From assembly GCA_017961765.1 (NCBI GenBank), contig JAGCWQ010000221.1, forward strand, positions 1-64,000: a stretch of 64,000 nt of DNA. Direction: 5' to 3'. Under the pieces are notes generated by a model that was not told the origin of the DNA, did no database searches, and saw only the letters and a list, made by a program, of their open reading frames with translations. The translations under genes were made by a program, and so were the position numbers. Position 1 is the first letter of the stretch, and every line of letters begins with the position of its first letter. Positions 1 through 9,235 of this stretch are shown one piece after another. The DNA is from Paludibacteraceae bacterium (GTDB taxonomy: Bacteria; Bacteroidota; Bacteroidia; Bacteroidales; Paludibacteraceae).

Positions 1-17
1 AGACTGAAGAAAAGCAT

Positions 18-126
<109 letters not shown>

Positions 127-131
127 TACGG

Positions 132-172
132 GAGCCGTCCAATCAAATTGATTGGACGGCTCTTTTTTTTTT
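132..172 (+). terminator. rRNA operon intrinsic terminator
   Basis: A perfect stem of 14 bp (132-145 with 149-162, AGCCGTCCAAT paired with ATTGGACGGCT at its core) closes a 3-base loop and is followed by an unbroken T run to 172. It lies 6 bases after the 5S rRNA. Confidence 0.93.
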
Positions 173-563
173 CGGGACACACGGGTTTGCACCCATGCTT
201 GTGGTGTGCCGTTCCTTCGGAACTGGGGGACAAGGCCGTGACGTGGCGGTGCGAGCCCCGACGGGGCGCCCTATCGCAGGCAGGGGTGTGAACCCCTGAC
301 GACACAATTCCATGCATGGGGGCGTCACACGTCTGTGATGTTTTGTCCCTTCGGAACTGGGGCATCACGTCTTGTTGAATCGAAACATTACGCATAATAT
401 TCATTCATTTGTTTGAATGGTAAATAGTTGTGTATCTTGTTTGCTGTGTGAAATATTCTTGATTCTTTCCTCCTTTTTTTTGTCAATTCAAAATATGATG
501 TATTTTTGTGTTCTAAAGTATTCCTTGTTAGGGACATACCATGAAACATAAAACATAGAATGA
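173..563. other. Intergenic region after the rRNA operon, with short GC-rich repeats
   Basis: No gene is supported here. From about 180 to 365 the sequence is GC-rich and repetitive. CCTTCGGAACTGGGG occurs at 214-228 and again at 348-362, and short phrases such as GGGTTTGCACCCATGC and GGGGTGTGAACCCCTGA form small inverted repeats. After about 370 the base composition turns AT-rich and a promoter for the next gene lies at 479-508. The reading frames through the GC-rich part are on both strands and look non-coding. Confidence 0.6.
479..508 (+). promoter_or_regulatory. Bacteroidota-type promoter for the PL11 lyase
   Basis: TTTG at 479-482, an 18-base spacer and TATTTTTG at 501-508 match the Bacteroidota -33/-7 consensus (TTTG ... 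TAnnTTTG). Transcription would start near 515, about 50 bases before the ATG at 564. Confidence 0.55.
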
Positions 564-3317
564 ATGATGAGAAACTTGATTTTTACTTTTTGTATGGTCA
601 TGGCCTTTTTACAGATAGGCTATGATAATGCTTATGCCGCAGCTAAGCAGTCGAGAGGATTGTGGGCGTGCCAGAATGGAAACAACGTCTATGTGAGTTG
701 GCGAATGCGAAGTACGGACTCGCACCGTTCGACTACATATAAACTATATGCGGACGGGAATCTGGTGGCTACTCTTACGGATAGGACGAATACAACCGTA
801 GCGTCCTCTTATTCGGGTGCGACTTTCTCCCTTGAGGTATTGGATGGTGAGGGAAATGTGATTGATTCCCAGTCTGGCGTGAAATGCGACCCTACTTACT
901 ATCGTAATCTTTTGTTGAATCATCCCGGTAGCTATCGTCTGCCAGACGGTACGGAGGTGACCTATTCGCCTTACGACTGTTCTGCCTATGACATGGATGG
1001 CGATGGCGAGCAGGAGATTATCTTGTCTTGGGAAGGCGGTACGGGTGCTTTGGCGACGCCTACCGCTCCTCCGATCTTGGATTGTTTGAAGTTGGACGGT
1101 ACGCTTTTGTGGCGTATCAATTTGGGGCCTAATGTCTTGGGCGGTTGTCGTATGACCTTCCTCTGTTACGATTTTGATGGGGATGGCTATGGCGAGTTAA
1201 TCGCAAAAACTGCACAGGGTTCGAAGGATGCTACAGGCAATTTCCTCTCCAAGGGTGCTGCTGCAGGTGCCAATCATTATGCCTCTTCGATCAACTCATC
1301 TGGGGTTATCACAGATGGCGGAAAGGAGTGGATTACTTGTTACAGTGGTAAGGATGGCAGGGAGTTGGCAACCATTGACTATTGGCCATATTTCAATATT
1401 CAGAATGATTGGGATGACAGACCTAACAATACGGACGGATCGTCATATGGCCATCGAGGAAATTGGATGAAGGGTTGTGTGGCTTTCCTTCCTGTGAACG
1501 GGAAGGCGCAACCTTGTGCTGTGACCACCCGTGGTATCTACACCTATTCCTATGCCGCAGCTTATTCTTGGGATGGTTCGACGTTGTCAACCTTGTGGCG
1601 TCATACCTCCGACCGCCAAGGTCAGGGTATTTACGGGCAAGGCGCGCACAGTGTTACTTGTGGAGACGTGGATAACGATGGATTTGACGAGATTATTGTG
1701 GGTGCTGCCTGCTTGGATCATGATGGTTCGCTTTTGTGGAGTACGGGCCTAGGTCATGGTGATGCAACCCACTTGGGCGAATTTGACCCTACCAACGATG
1801 GTATGGAGTATTTCATGATTACGGAGGAGAGTACCTCTAAATATGACTGTGCTTTGTTGGACGCGAAGACGGGCAGGGTTTTGATGTATAAGAATCAGAC
1901 TGGTGATGATACAGGGCGGGGACTGATCTTGGATTGTGATAGTACCTATGACGGTGCTGAGTGCATGGAGTGGAGTAATAGCTATCTGTTCACTTGCAAG
2001 GGTCAGGAGATTGCCGAATGGCATACAGGGTCCACAAGGACTAGTTCCATCAACTCCCGCATATTCTGGGACGGCGATCTGCTGGAGGAATATACCGACC
2101 GTGCCCATGTTGATAAGTGGAATAGTGCGACAAAGACTTGGGATCGTGTCCATTCGTTTGGTTACAATATTTATGTTGAGGGAGAGAAACTCCAATGGGG
2201 AGCCAACCAAAACAATGCGACGAAATACAATCCATGCTTGCAGGCCGATATATTGGGCGATTGGCGTGAGGAATCCGTTTTCTGGACGGTGGTGAAGGAT
2301 AACCATTATTACTTGACCATCTATTCTACGACGATGGAGAGCCCGTATAAGTTGCCGTGGTTGCGTGACGATCATGTGTATGATATGGCTGTGGCTTGGC
2401 AAAACTGCGGTTATAATCAGCCTCCTCATTTGGGCTATAGTCCGTTGGAGTATTATAGAAGTTTGCGTAATGCGGGTCCTGCCGGAATCGGTCGATGGGG
2501 ATCGGGTGGCGCACGTAACCAGACGGTTGCTGTTGGTTCGGCGATGGTTACGACGGTCTATAATTTTGTCAATGCTACCAGTGTGAAGGTCATAGGCACG
2601 TTGCCTCCAGGAGTGACGGCTACCGTGGCAAATGGTCAAATCAAGATCGGTGGTACACCTACGGAACCTGGTGTTTACCAATATTCACTGATCACGGTTG
2701 GTGCATTGGATGGAAATGAGGTGACAGATACGGGAGGAACCATCACGGTGCCTTATTCAGATCCTGCTCAGCTGTTTTATGCTGAAGGAGACCTTGTTTT
2801 CAGGTCGGACATGGGAAAACAGATCATCCCGATACGTCTGACTTGGAAGAATGCTTTTCAGGCGCTGATTGAAGGGTTGCCAAACGGTCTAACTGCGGAG
2901 ATTAATAATGAGGAAAGCTCTATCGTCATATCTGGAGCAGCCTTGGATGAGGAGGGTGAATATCCGTTTACAATAACATTGTTGGGCGGATCGGAAGAGG
3001 CTTCTTTCAATGCCCTTTTCGTGGTCACGAATGAGACTCTGGGCGTGATGGAGCAACTCTCTTATAAAGGTTTCTTCGTAGCCGGCAATCCGGTGACAGA
3101 CCAATGTAGAGTTTCTGTTCCTAATTCGGAAGGGAAAGATGTACAGTGGAAGCTTCTCTCAGTGGACGGTTCTACGGTGAGTCGTGGAACAGAGAAGGGG
3201 GGCGTGGCAGGTTCTCTCTCCTTCGTGATAGAGCGTGCAGGTTTGCCTGCTGGAATCTATCTGTTGTTGATAGAAGCAAGTGCCGACCACTATCAGGCGA
3301 AATTGATTCTCAAATAG
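564..3317 (+). CDS. Secreted rhamnogalacturonan lyase, polysaccharide lyase family 11
   Basis: The 917-residue protein starts with a signal peptide (hydrophobic stretch to about residue 25, ending NAYA). Residues about 28-640 resemble PL11 rhamnogalacturonan lyases: an N-terminal RGLWA...VYVSWRM beta domain, then a propeller rich in DxDGDG calcium-binding loops (YDMDGDGEQEI, YDFDGDGYGEL, DVDNDGFDEI). PL11 enzymes cleave the rhamnose-galacturonate backbone of pectin by beta-elimination. Two Ig-like modules follow (about 650-840, PPGVTATV and PNGLTAEI motifs). The last 70 residues (LPAGIYLLLIEA...KLILK) look like a type A T9SS sorting domain, so the enzyme is probably exported to the surface. 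ATG codons at 564 and 567 are both possible. No transport (SusC/D) genes lie beside it. The family is clear; the exact mode, endo or exo, is not. Confidence 0.88.
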   Translation: MMRNLIFTFCMVMAFLQIGYDNAYAAAKQSRGLWACQNGNNVYVSWRMRSTDSHRSTTYKLYADGNLVATLTDRTNTTVASSYSGATFSLEVLDGEGNVIDSQSGVKCDPTYYRNLLLNHPGSYRLPDGTEVTYSPYDCSAYDMDGDGEQEIILSWEGGTGALATPTAPPILDCLKLDGTLLWRINLGPNVLGGCRMTFLCYDFDGDGYGELIAKTAQGSKDATGNFLSKGAAAGANHYASSINSSGVITDGGKEWITCYSGKDGRELATIDYWPYFNIQNDWDDRPNNTDGSSYGHRGNWMKGCVAFLPVNGKAQPCAVTTRGIYTYSYAAAYSWDGSTLSTLWRHTSDRQGQGIYGQGAHSVTCGDVDNDGFDEIIVGAACLDHDGSLLWSTGLGHGDATHLGEFDPTNDGMEYFMITEESTSKYDCALLDAKTGRVLMYKNQTGDDTGRGLILDCDSTYDGAECMEWSNSYLFTCKGQEIAEWHTGSTRTSSINSRIFWDGDLLEEYTDRAHVDKWNSATKTWDRVHSFGYNIYVEGEKLQWGANQNNATKYNPCLQADILGDWREESVFWTVVKDNHYYLTIYSTTMESPYKLPWLRDDHVYDMAVAWQNCGYNQPPHLGYSPLEYYRSLRNAGPAGIGRWGSGGARNQTVAVGSAMVTTVYNFVNATSVKVIGTLPPGVTATVANGQIKIGGTPTEPGVYQYSLITVGALDGNEVTDTGGTITVPYSDPAQLFYAEGDLVFRSDMGKQIIPIRLTWKNAFQALIEGLPNGLTAEINNEESSIVISGAALDEEGEYPFTITLLGGSEEASFNALFVVTNETLGVMEQLSYKGFFVAGNPVTDQCRVSVPNSEGKDVQWKLLSVDGSTVSRGTEKGGVAGSLSFVIERAGLPAGIYLLLIEASADHYQAKLILK

Positions 3318-3348
3318 GCAGATCGTAGATTGATTCGTTAAAAATAGA

Positions 3349-3390
3349 ATAGGAGGATTCTCGTAAGGGGCATCCTCCTATTTCGTATTC
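3349..3390. terminator. Convergent bidirectional terminator
   Basis: ATAGGAGGAT at 3349-3358 pairs with ATCCTCCTAT at 3372-3381. The minus-strand side is followed by TCTATTTTTAA, so it can end the LRR-Sel1 gene as well as the lyase gene on the plus strand. Confidence 0.75.
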
Positions 3391-3395
3391 ATAAA

Positions 3396-6137
3396 TCAGA
3401 ATGCGTAGCTCTCCTCCGAGATGTCCAGTAGGGACTTGTCTCTGAAGCCGATGGCGATGCCGTTTTCGTCGTCGGCCATACAATCGCCTGCGAGGCAAAT
3501 ATCGGGTTGATCATCCATTTCCTCGGCATCACCCACCTTGAGGTAGATGCTATTCAGTGAAATCTCGTCGAGAAGATCCAAGGCATCGATTCTCTTATCG
3601 CTCCATTGTTCGTAGCAAGCGTTGCAATATTCAATCACGTCGTTTTTGATCTTTTCGGTCTCCAATTCGGTGGTCAGCCATTGCAGGAGTTCCTGCTCCT
3701 TTTCGGTAAGTTTTTCGCCATCTTTGCCTTCCCCCGAGGAGGAGATAGTTAGACTGACGAGTTCCCCGAAGAGGTTTATGTAAGCGGTCTCTCCTATGTG
3801 CCAATCCTTGCTTGTGCGTTTCGCCTTCATTTCGGCGTAGTGGTACAAAATATCTCTGCTTCCTGTGATTTGAACAGGTCCGTCGGAGAGAATGACGGCG
3901 TTCGGGCGTCCGTTCCAGGCCTTTGTGCTCCTCCAACCGTAGTTGCCCTTGCGGTCGATATAGAGTCCCTTAGGTTGCACTTTGTTTTTCTTCTGTTGGT
4001 TGGCTCCCTTATAGATCTCTTTGGCTCTCTGTTGAAGGGCCTCGAAGAGCGCCTCCTGCTTCTGAAGATAATCGGCGTAGGCTTTGCGTTGAGCGTCGGA
4101 AACGCCCTCTTTCTCGGAACCTTCCAATTCTATTTCGAAAGGAGATTCATTTCCTGAGAAGTTGGCTGTTGTTTTACGCGTCCATCTGTTTTTCCCATTA
4201 TAGATGAGAAGTCCGAAAGTCTCGTCGTTTATCTTTAGGGTCCCTTCGGGAAAGATGAGTCCATTCGTTTTTAAGTATTCCAAACTCCTTTGGGCATCTT
4301 TGTGACCGTTCTTTGCTGCTTTCCGATACCATTCTGCGGCCATCTCGTAGTCTTGTTCAACCCCTTCACCACGCATATAGAAATTGCCCAACAGGTTTTG
4401 TGCCGAAGAGTGACCTTGGTTTGCGGCTTTTTCTGCCCACTCGCCCGCCGTTTTGTAGCTATGCTTCACGCCGACGCCGTGAGCATAGCACCATGCCAAA
4501 TACCATTGGGCATGCACATAACCTTGCTTGGCGGATTTCTCTAACCATTCCACGCCAGTTTTTTGATCCTTTAGGACTCCCGCTCCTTCGAAGTAGCAGC
4601 TACCAAGGTCGTATTGGGCTTCCGCATCGCCTTGCTTAGCCGATTCTTGGATTTCTTTGAAGTCTTCTACCGAAACGTTCATCCAATCGTTGTCGTTTGC
4701 CATCAGGATGTTTTCAGAACAGCTATGGTCCAAAAATATCTGGCCGTCAATGGTTGTGTTGGAAGAGGTAATCTGGACGCTAGCTAATTTATTGCAGCGG
4801 TAGAAAGCGCCGGTACTAATGCGGTTGACCGTCTCCCTCAATGTCAAAGAGGTTAGTGATTCACATCCATGAAAGGCATAACTATTTATGGTCGAACAAG
4901 CTAGGTCGGCAGAGGTGAGATTGATGCATGCATCGAACGTCTCTCGCTCTATATCGCAATTTGAGGCGATGCTTAGCTCTGTTAATCCTGAGCAGTTGGC
5001 AAAAGCCTTTTCATCTATCTTTTTCACGAACGATGGTATCGAGACCTTCTTTAATTGTGTACAATTATAAAAAGCCCTATATCCTATGGATTCAAGGGAA
5101 TCCGGAAAAGAAATAGTCTCTAAATTAGGGCAGTCGCTGAAGGTAGAATTGTTGATTTCCTTCAGACCGTTCCCCCAAACCACATTTTGTAGGGAGGGAC
5201 AATCGCTAAAGCAAGCACATCCCAATTTCTCCACACTCGAGGGGATTACGATGCTTTTCAGGCGTTGCTTCTTTGCAAAAACGCTGGCAGCAATGGAAGT
5301 GACGGAGGCGGGTATCTCTATCTTTTCTTCGTCATTAGGATAGAAGAAGAGGTCTGTGCCTGATGCAGAGAGAATCATCCCATTCTCCATCTTAAGTGAT
5401 TTGTTGTCGGGCGAGATGAGAATCTCCATATCCTTGGAGAATGAGGTGCCGCCGATAGAAGAGAGAGAGGCGGGAAGTTCCATTTTAGTCAGGCTGGTAC
5501 ATTCCGCAAAGGCCTGATCCTTCAATGTCTTTAAAGAGTTAGGCAATTTCAATCCCGACAGAGAGATGCATCCTTCGAAGGCTGCTTCGCCAATCGTTTC
5601 CACCGTTTCCGGCAAATCTATCGAAGTCAGATGGGTACATCCCCTAAAGGCGTAGTTGTCAATTTCCTGTAATGTCGGAGGAAGTACCACTTCCTTGAGG
5701 CTGGTCGCCTTATCAAAGGAATAGGGTGGAAGTGTCTTCATATTTTGGGGAAGAATGACTTTTTCGAGGCTGCTACATTCTCTAAATGTGCCGTATTTTA
5801 ATTGGACAGAATCGGGTATCTTTATCTCCTTAAGATTGGTACACGAGCTAAAAGTCCAATCTCCCAAATCTGTTAGATTCTCGGGCAAGACGATCTCCTT
5901 CAACATTGAGCAATTACTGAAGGCATTGTCCTCTATTACTTTCAATGTGCTGGGTAGTTTCACCGAAATAAGGTTGTGACAATTATGGAAAGCTTTTTGC
6001 CCAATCCTTGTCACCCCCTCGCGGATGACGATGTTCACCAGTTTCTCATTTTCCTCATATGCTTCATCCTTGATTGATTTTGCCCTTTCTTGGGGTAGGA
6101 TTATTACATCTTCTGCTGATTTTTCGTTGCTTGTCAT
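3396..6137 (-). CDS. BspA-type LRR / Sel1-repeat protein, paralogue A
   Basis: The 913-residue product has no signal peptide or membrane segment, unlike most BspA-type proteins, so a cytoplasmic place is likely. Residues about 30-465 are some 18 LRR_5 repeats of about 23 residues (AFxxCxxLxxIxLPxxLxxI). Residues about 478-600 hold three to four Sel1-type TPR repeats (AQYDLGSCYFEGAGV, AQNLLGNFYMRGEGV). Residues about 610-913 form a domain starting TFGLLIYNGKNRW and ending GIAIGFRDKSLLDISEESYAF. By memory this recalls DUF2004/DUF6985-like domains, some of which occur in immunity-type proteins, but that link is weak. A paralogue with the same layout lies 60 bp upstream on the same strand, so the two may be co-transcribed. 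The function is unknown; the repeats suggest protein binding. Confidence 0.85.
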   Translation of the reverse strand: MTSNEKSAEDVIILPQERAKSIKDEAYEENEKLVNIVIREGVTRIGQKAFHNCHNLISVKLPSTLKVIEDNAFSNCSMLKEIVLPENLTDLGDWTFSSCTNLKEIKIPDSVQLKYGTFRECSSLEKVILPQNMKTLPPYSFDKATSLKEVVLPPTLQEIDNYAFRGCTHLTSIDLPETVETIGEAAFEGCISLSGLKLPNSLKTLKDQAFAECTSLTKMELPASLSSIGGTSFSKDMEILISPDNKSLKMENGMILSASGTDLFFYPNDEEKIEIPASVTSIAASVFAKKQRLKSIVIPSSVEKLGCACFSDCPSLQNVVWGNGLKEINNSTFSDCPNLETISFPDSLESIGYRAFYNCTQLKKVSIPSFVKKIDEKAFANCSGLTELSIASNCDIERETFDACINLTSADLACSTINSYAFHGCESLTSLTLRETVNRISTGAFYRCNKLASVQITSSNTTIDGQIFLDHSCSENILMANDNDWMNVSVEDFKEIQESAKQGDAEAQYDLGSCYFEGAGVLKDQKTGVEWLEKSAKQGYVHAQWYLAWCYAHGVGVKHSYKTAGEWAEKAANQGHSSAQNLLGNFYMRGEGVEQDYEMAAEWYRKAAKNGHKDAQRSLEYLKTNGLIFPEGTLKINDETFGLLIYNGKNRWTRKTTANFSGNESPFEIELEGSEKEGVSDAQRKAYADYLQKQEALFEALQQRAKEIYKGANQQKKNKVQPKGLYIDRKGNYGWRSTKAWNGRPNAVILSDGPVQITGSRDILYHYAEMKAKRTSKDWHIGETAYINLFGELVSLTISSSGEGKDGEKLTEKEQELLQWLTTELETEKIKNDVIEYCNACYEQWSDKRIDALDLLDEISLNSIYLKVGDAEEMDDQPDICLAGDCMADDENGIAIGFRDKSLLDISEESYAF

Positions 6138-6197
6138 AAAATCTTCCAGTTTTTTGTTTTAAATGGTTACTAAGGATGTAATTTTTATTCTTTGAAA

Positions 6198-8948
6198 TCA
6201 GAATGCGATGCTCTCCTCCGAAATATCTACAATCTCTTTGTCTTTGAAGCCGATTCCGATGCCATGTTCGTCGTCGCATTCGCATCCGCCGGTCAAGAAG
6301 ATTTCAGGTTGATTATCATCTTCCTCCTGTTCTCCATTAAGATAGATGGAGTATATCCGAACCTCATCGAGCAAATCTTTGGCGGTGATTTTCTTGCTAT
6401 ACCACATTTTGTAGTAATTGTTGCAATGTTTAATCACCTCCTTTTTGAGGGCTTCGGTGTCTAATTCGTTAATGAGCCATGACAAGAGTTCCTTGTTCCT
6501 ATCGGAAATCTCGTCGCCTTCATTTCCATTTTCGCCATATCCGGATGCGAGGATATCCAATTCTGTGAGGACGCCGAACAGATTCATAAATATGCGGTCG
6601 CCTATGTGCCATACCGTATTCGTGCGGTTCTCCTTTATGGATGCATATTTGTAGAGGGTATTGCTATCCAGGGCCAATTGGATGTCATTTTCGGAAAGAA
6701 TGGCGGCCATAGGTTCTCCTCCCCACTCCTTATGGCATTTCCAACCATAGTTGCCGGAGCGGTCGATATAGAGCGCCAGGGGTCTTAATTCGTTGTTCTT
6801 CTTCTTGTTTGCTCCCTTATAGAGTTCCTTTGCTCTTTTTTGGACTGCCTCGAAATACTCCTCCTTTTTCTGTAGATAATTGGCATACGCTGTGCGTTGA
6901 GTCTCGCTGATTCCCTCTTTTTCGGAACCTTCCAGTTCTATATCGAACGGATATTCCTTTCCCGAGAAGGTGGTGGTGGTTTTGCTTATCCATCTCTTTT
7001 TTCCATTGTGGGAGATAGTACCGAAGGTTGGGTCCTCCAATTTAGAGGCGTCTTCTGGAAGGACAAGCCCTTTCTTTATTAGTTTGTCCAATGTGTCTTT
7101 TGCATACTTGTCTCCGTTTTTAATGGCCTTCCGATACCATTCCGCCGCTGTTTCGTAGTTTTGTTCAACCCCATTTCCTTCCAAATAGAAACTGCCCAAT
7201 AGACTTTGCGCGCGGCAATCTCCTTGTTCCGCCGCTTCCTTTGCCCACTCGGAGGCTGCTTTGTAATTGCACTTCACTCCCATTCCAGAAGTATAGAACC
7301 TTGCCATACGCCATTGGGCTTCCACATCACCTTTTTTTGCGGCAAGAAGGTAACACTTCGCTGCCTCCTCTGGGCTCTTTCGCACACCTTCGCCATTGTA
7401 GTAATAGTCGCCCAGTTTTTTCAGGGCCTCTACGTCGCCTTTTTTTGCCAATGCCTCCACTTTTGAGAAGTCGTCTCTTGTCACTTCCATCCAAGGTTTT
7501 ACGGTGTCTATATGAAGATTCTCTTTAGCGACATGTTCCAAAAAATACTGACCGTCAAGGGTTTTGTTTAAGCCCATGATATTGACAGTGGTTAGTTTTT
7601 TGCTTCCGAAGGCATTGATGGTTATGTAATCGGCCGATTCTCGAAAGGTCACGGTAGTCAGCTCAGGACAGTTATAGAAGGCACCGTTATCGATTGAGCT
7701 GGAAGCCACATCGATAGAAATAAGGTGTTTGCAATCTTTAAAAGCCGCCCATTCTATTTTGCCACTAGAGGCAATGGTCAGTTCCGTTAATCCTGAACAG
7801 CCTCGGAAGGCCTCACTTCCGATAGTTTCCACCTTCGATGGAATATGGAGTTTTTTAAGGCTCACACAATCATGAAAGGCAGAGCTCCCTATTTTGCAGA
7901 GTGTTTCAGGGAATGTAATCTCTTCCAATTTAGAACAGCCATCGAAGGCTCTATCGCCTATTATTTTCACGTTCCCTTCCATAACCACTTTTTGTAAAGA
8001 GGTACATCCTTTGAAAGAGGTTACTTCCAAAATCTCCACGTTTTTGGGTAATACGATATTTTTAATGTATGGATTATCAGCGAAGGCTCCACAACCTATG
8101 GTAGTGACGGAGGATGGAATCTTTACAGTTTCATCATTTGAGAGGCAAGAAGCGAGTTTCGTTCCATCGGCCGACAAGATTAACTTATCCTTTATTATGA
8201 GGTTCTTATTGTCGGGACTAATGATGATTTCCGTCTCCTTAGGGAATGCATTGCCATCAATGGTGCAGACGGAAGCTGGTAATTCCACCTTTTTTAGGCT
8301 GGTGCAATTAAGAAAAGCATTAATACCTATCGTTTCTAGTTTTTCTGAGAATTTGATTTTAGAAAGCGAGGTGCATTTTTCAAATGCATAGTATCCAATC
8401 TCTTTCACATTGTCGGGCAAGTCTATGGAGGTTAGACTTGTACAGCTATCAAAAGAACAAACTCCAATAATTTCCAAGGACTTTGGCAATTCCACCTCTT
8501 TCAGGTTGGACGCATGTTTAAAAATTCCGTATGGTAGTTCGGATATGCCATTAGGAAGGGAGACCTTCTCTAATCCACTGCAATTTTCGAAGAGGTGTTC
8601 TTCTATCGTCTTTACTTTATTGGGAATCTTCATCTCCTTTAGTTGCTGACATCCACAAAAAGCAGATGAATCCAATTGAGTTAAGCTATCGGGCAGTGTG
8701 ATCTCTTTCAACTTTGAGCAATCGCAAAAAGCCCTTTCCTCTATTTTTTTTAGTGTGCTTGGTAGCTTTACTGAAACAAGGTTGGGACATCTGAAGAAAG
8801 CATCTTCGCCGATTTTTGTTACTCCTTCGCGGATGACGATATTTACCAATTCTTCATTTTGGTAGTATGCCTTTTTCTTAATTGCATTTGCTCCTTCTTC
8901 CTGGGGTAGGATTATTACATTTTCTACTGATTTTTCGTTGCTTGTCAT
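6198..8948 (-). CDS. BspA-type LRR / Sel1-repeat protein, paralogue B
   Basis: This 916-residue protein repeats the design of its downstream neighbour from end to end. It has the same N-terminus (MTSNEKS, then VIILPQE), LRR_5 repeats to about residue 465, Sel1 repeats at about 475-605 (AKKLGDYYYNGEGV-like, AQSLLGSFYLEGNGV) and the same C-terminal domain (TFGTISHNGKKRW to GIGIGFKDKEIVDISEESIAF). No export signal is seen. The leader DNA before both ATGs is also alike (TTTTTCGTTGCTTGTCAT on the plus strand), which points to gene duplication. The LRR part differs more between the two than the C-terminal domain, as expected if the repeats recognise different partners. No nuclease, toxin or secretion gene lies next to the pair, so a role in defence or immunity is only a guess. 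Confidence 0.85.
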   Translation of the reverse strand: MTSNEKSVENVIILPQEEGANAIKKKAYYQNEELVNIVIREGVTKIGEDAFFRCPNLVSVKLPSTLKKIEERAFCDCSKLKEITLPDSLTQLDSSAFCGCQQLKEMKIPNKVKTIEEHLFENCSGLEKVSLPNGISELPYGIFKHASNLKEVELPKSLEIIGVCSFDSCTSLTSIDLPDNVKEIGYYAFEKCTSLSKIKFSEKLETIGINAFLNCTSLKKVELPASVCTIDGNAFPKETEIIISPDNKNLIIKDKLILSADGTKLASCLSNDETVKIPSSVTTIGCGAFADNPYIKNIVLPKNVEILEVTSFKGCTSLQKVVMEGNVKIIGDRAFDGCSKLEEITFPETLCKIGSSAFHDCVSLKKLHIPSKVETIGSEAFRGCSGLTELTIASSGKIEWAAFKDCKHLISIDVASSSIDNGAFYNCPELTTVTFRESADYITINAFGSKKLTTVNIMGLNKTLDGQYFLEHVAKENLHIDTVKPWMEVTRDDFSKVEALAKKGDVEALKKLGDYYYNGEGVRKSPEEAAKCYLLAAKKGDVEAQWRMARFYTSGMGVKCNYKAASEWAKEAAEQGDCRAQSLLGSFYLEGNGVEQNYETAAEWYRKAIKNGDKYAKDTLDKLIKKGLVLPEDASKLEDPTFGTISHNGKKRWISKTTTTFSGKEYPFDIELEGSEKEGISETQRTAYANYLQKKEEYFEAVQKRAKELYKGANKKKNNELRPLALYIDRSGNYGWKCHKEWGGEPMAAILSENDIQLALDSNTLYKYASIKENRTNTVWHIGDRIFMNLFGVLTELDILASGYGENGNEGDEISDRNKELLSWLINELDTEALKKEVIKHCNNYYKMWYSKKITAKDLLDEVRIYSIYLNGEQEEDDNQPEIFLTGGCECDDEHGIGIGFKDKEIVDISEESIAF

Positions 8949-9181
8949 AAATTTTTCGGTTTTGTGAATTAAATGTTTAGTAAAGATATGCTTTTCTATC
9001 TTTTATGCCATGTTTTTGGGAAATTTTTTAGGTTCGATTCTCCTTTTGATCGATTTTATTTTTGTAATTTGTTGTAGATGTGTGTTATGTAAGATGCGAG
9101 GACAATCTTGTTTCTACGCATATAACGTGTAATTCCCGAGCTCTGTGATGCTGGATTCGATGACAATCCATTCACAGAAAA

Positions 9182-9214
9182 CAAAAACAGGAGCCTCTTG
9201 GGGAGCGCTCCTGT
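9182..9214 (-). terminator. trpB terminator
   Basis: On the minus strand ACAGGAGC (9207-9214) pairs with GCTCCTGT (9187-9194) and is followed by TTTTGTTTT. It lies about 20 bases after the trpB stop codon. Confidence 0.85.
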
Positions 9215-9235
9215 CTTATGGTCGAAGTATGAAAA

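Noticed and set aside
1749..2681. 310-residue minus-strand frame
   Set aside because: It is the antisense shadow of the PL11 lyase gene, with no motif of its own.
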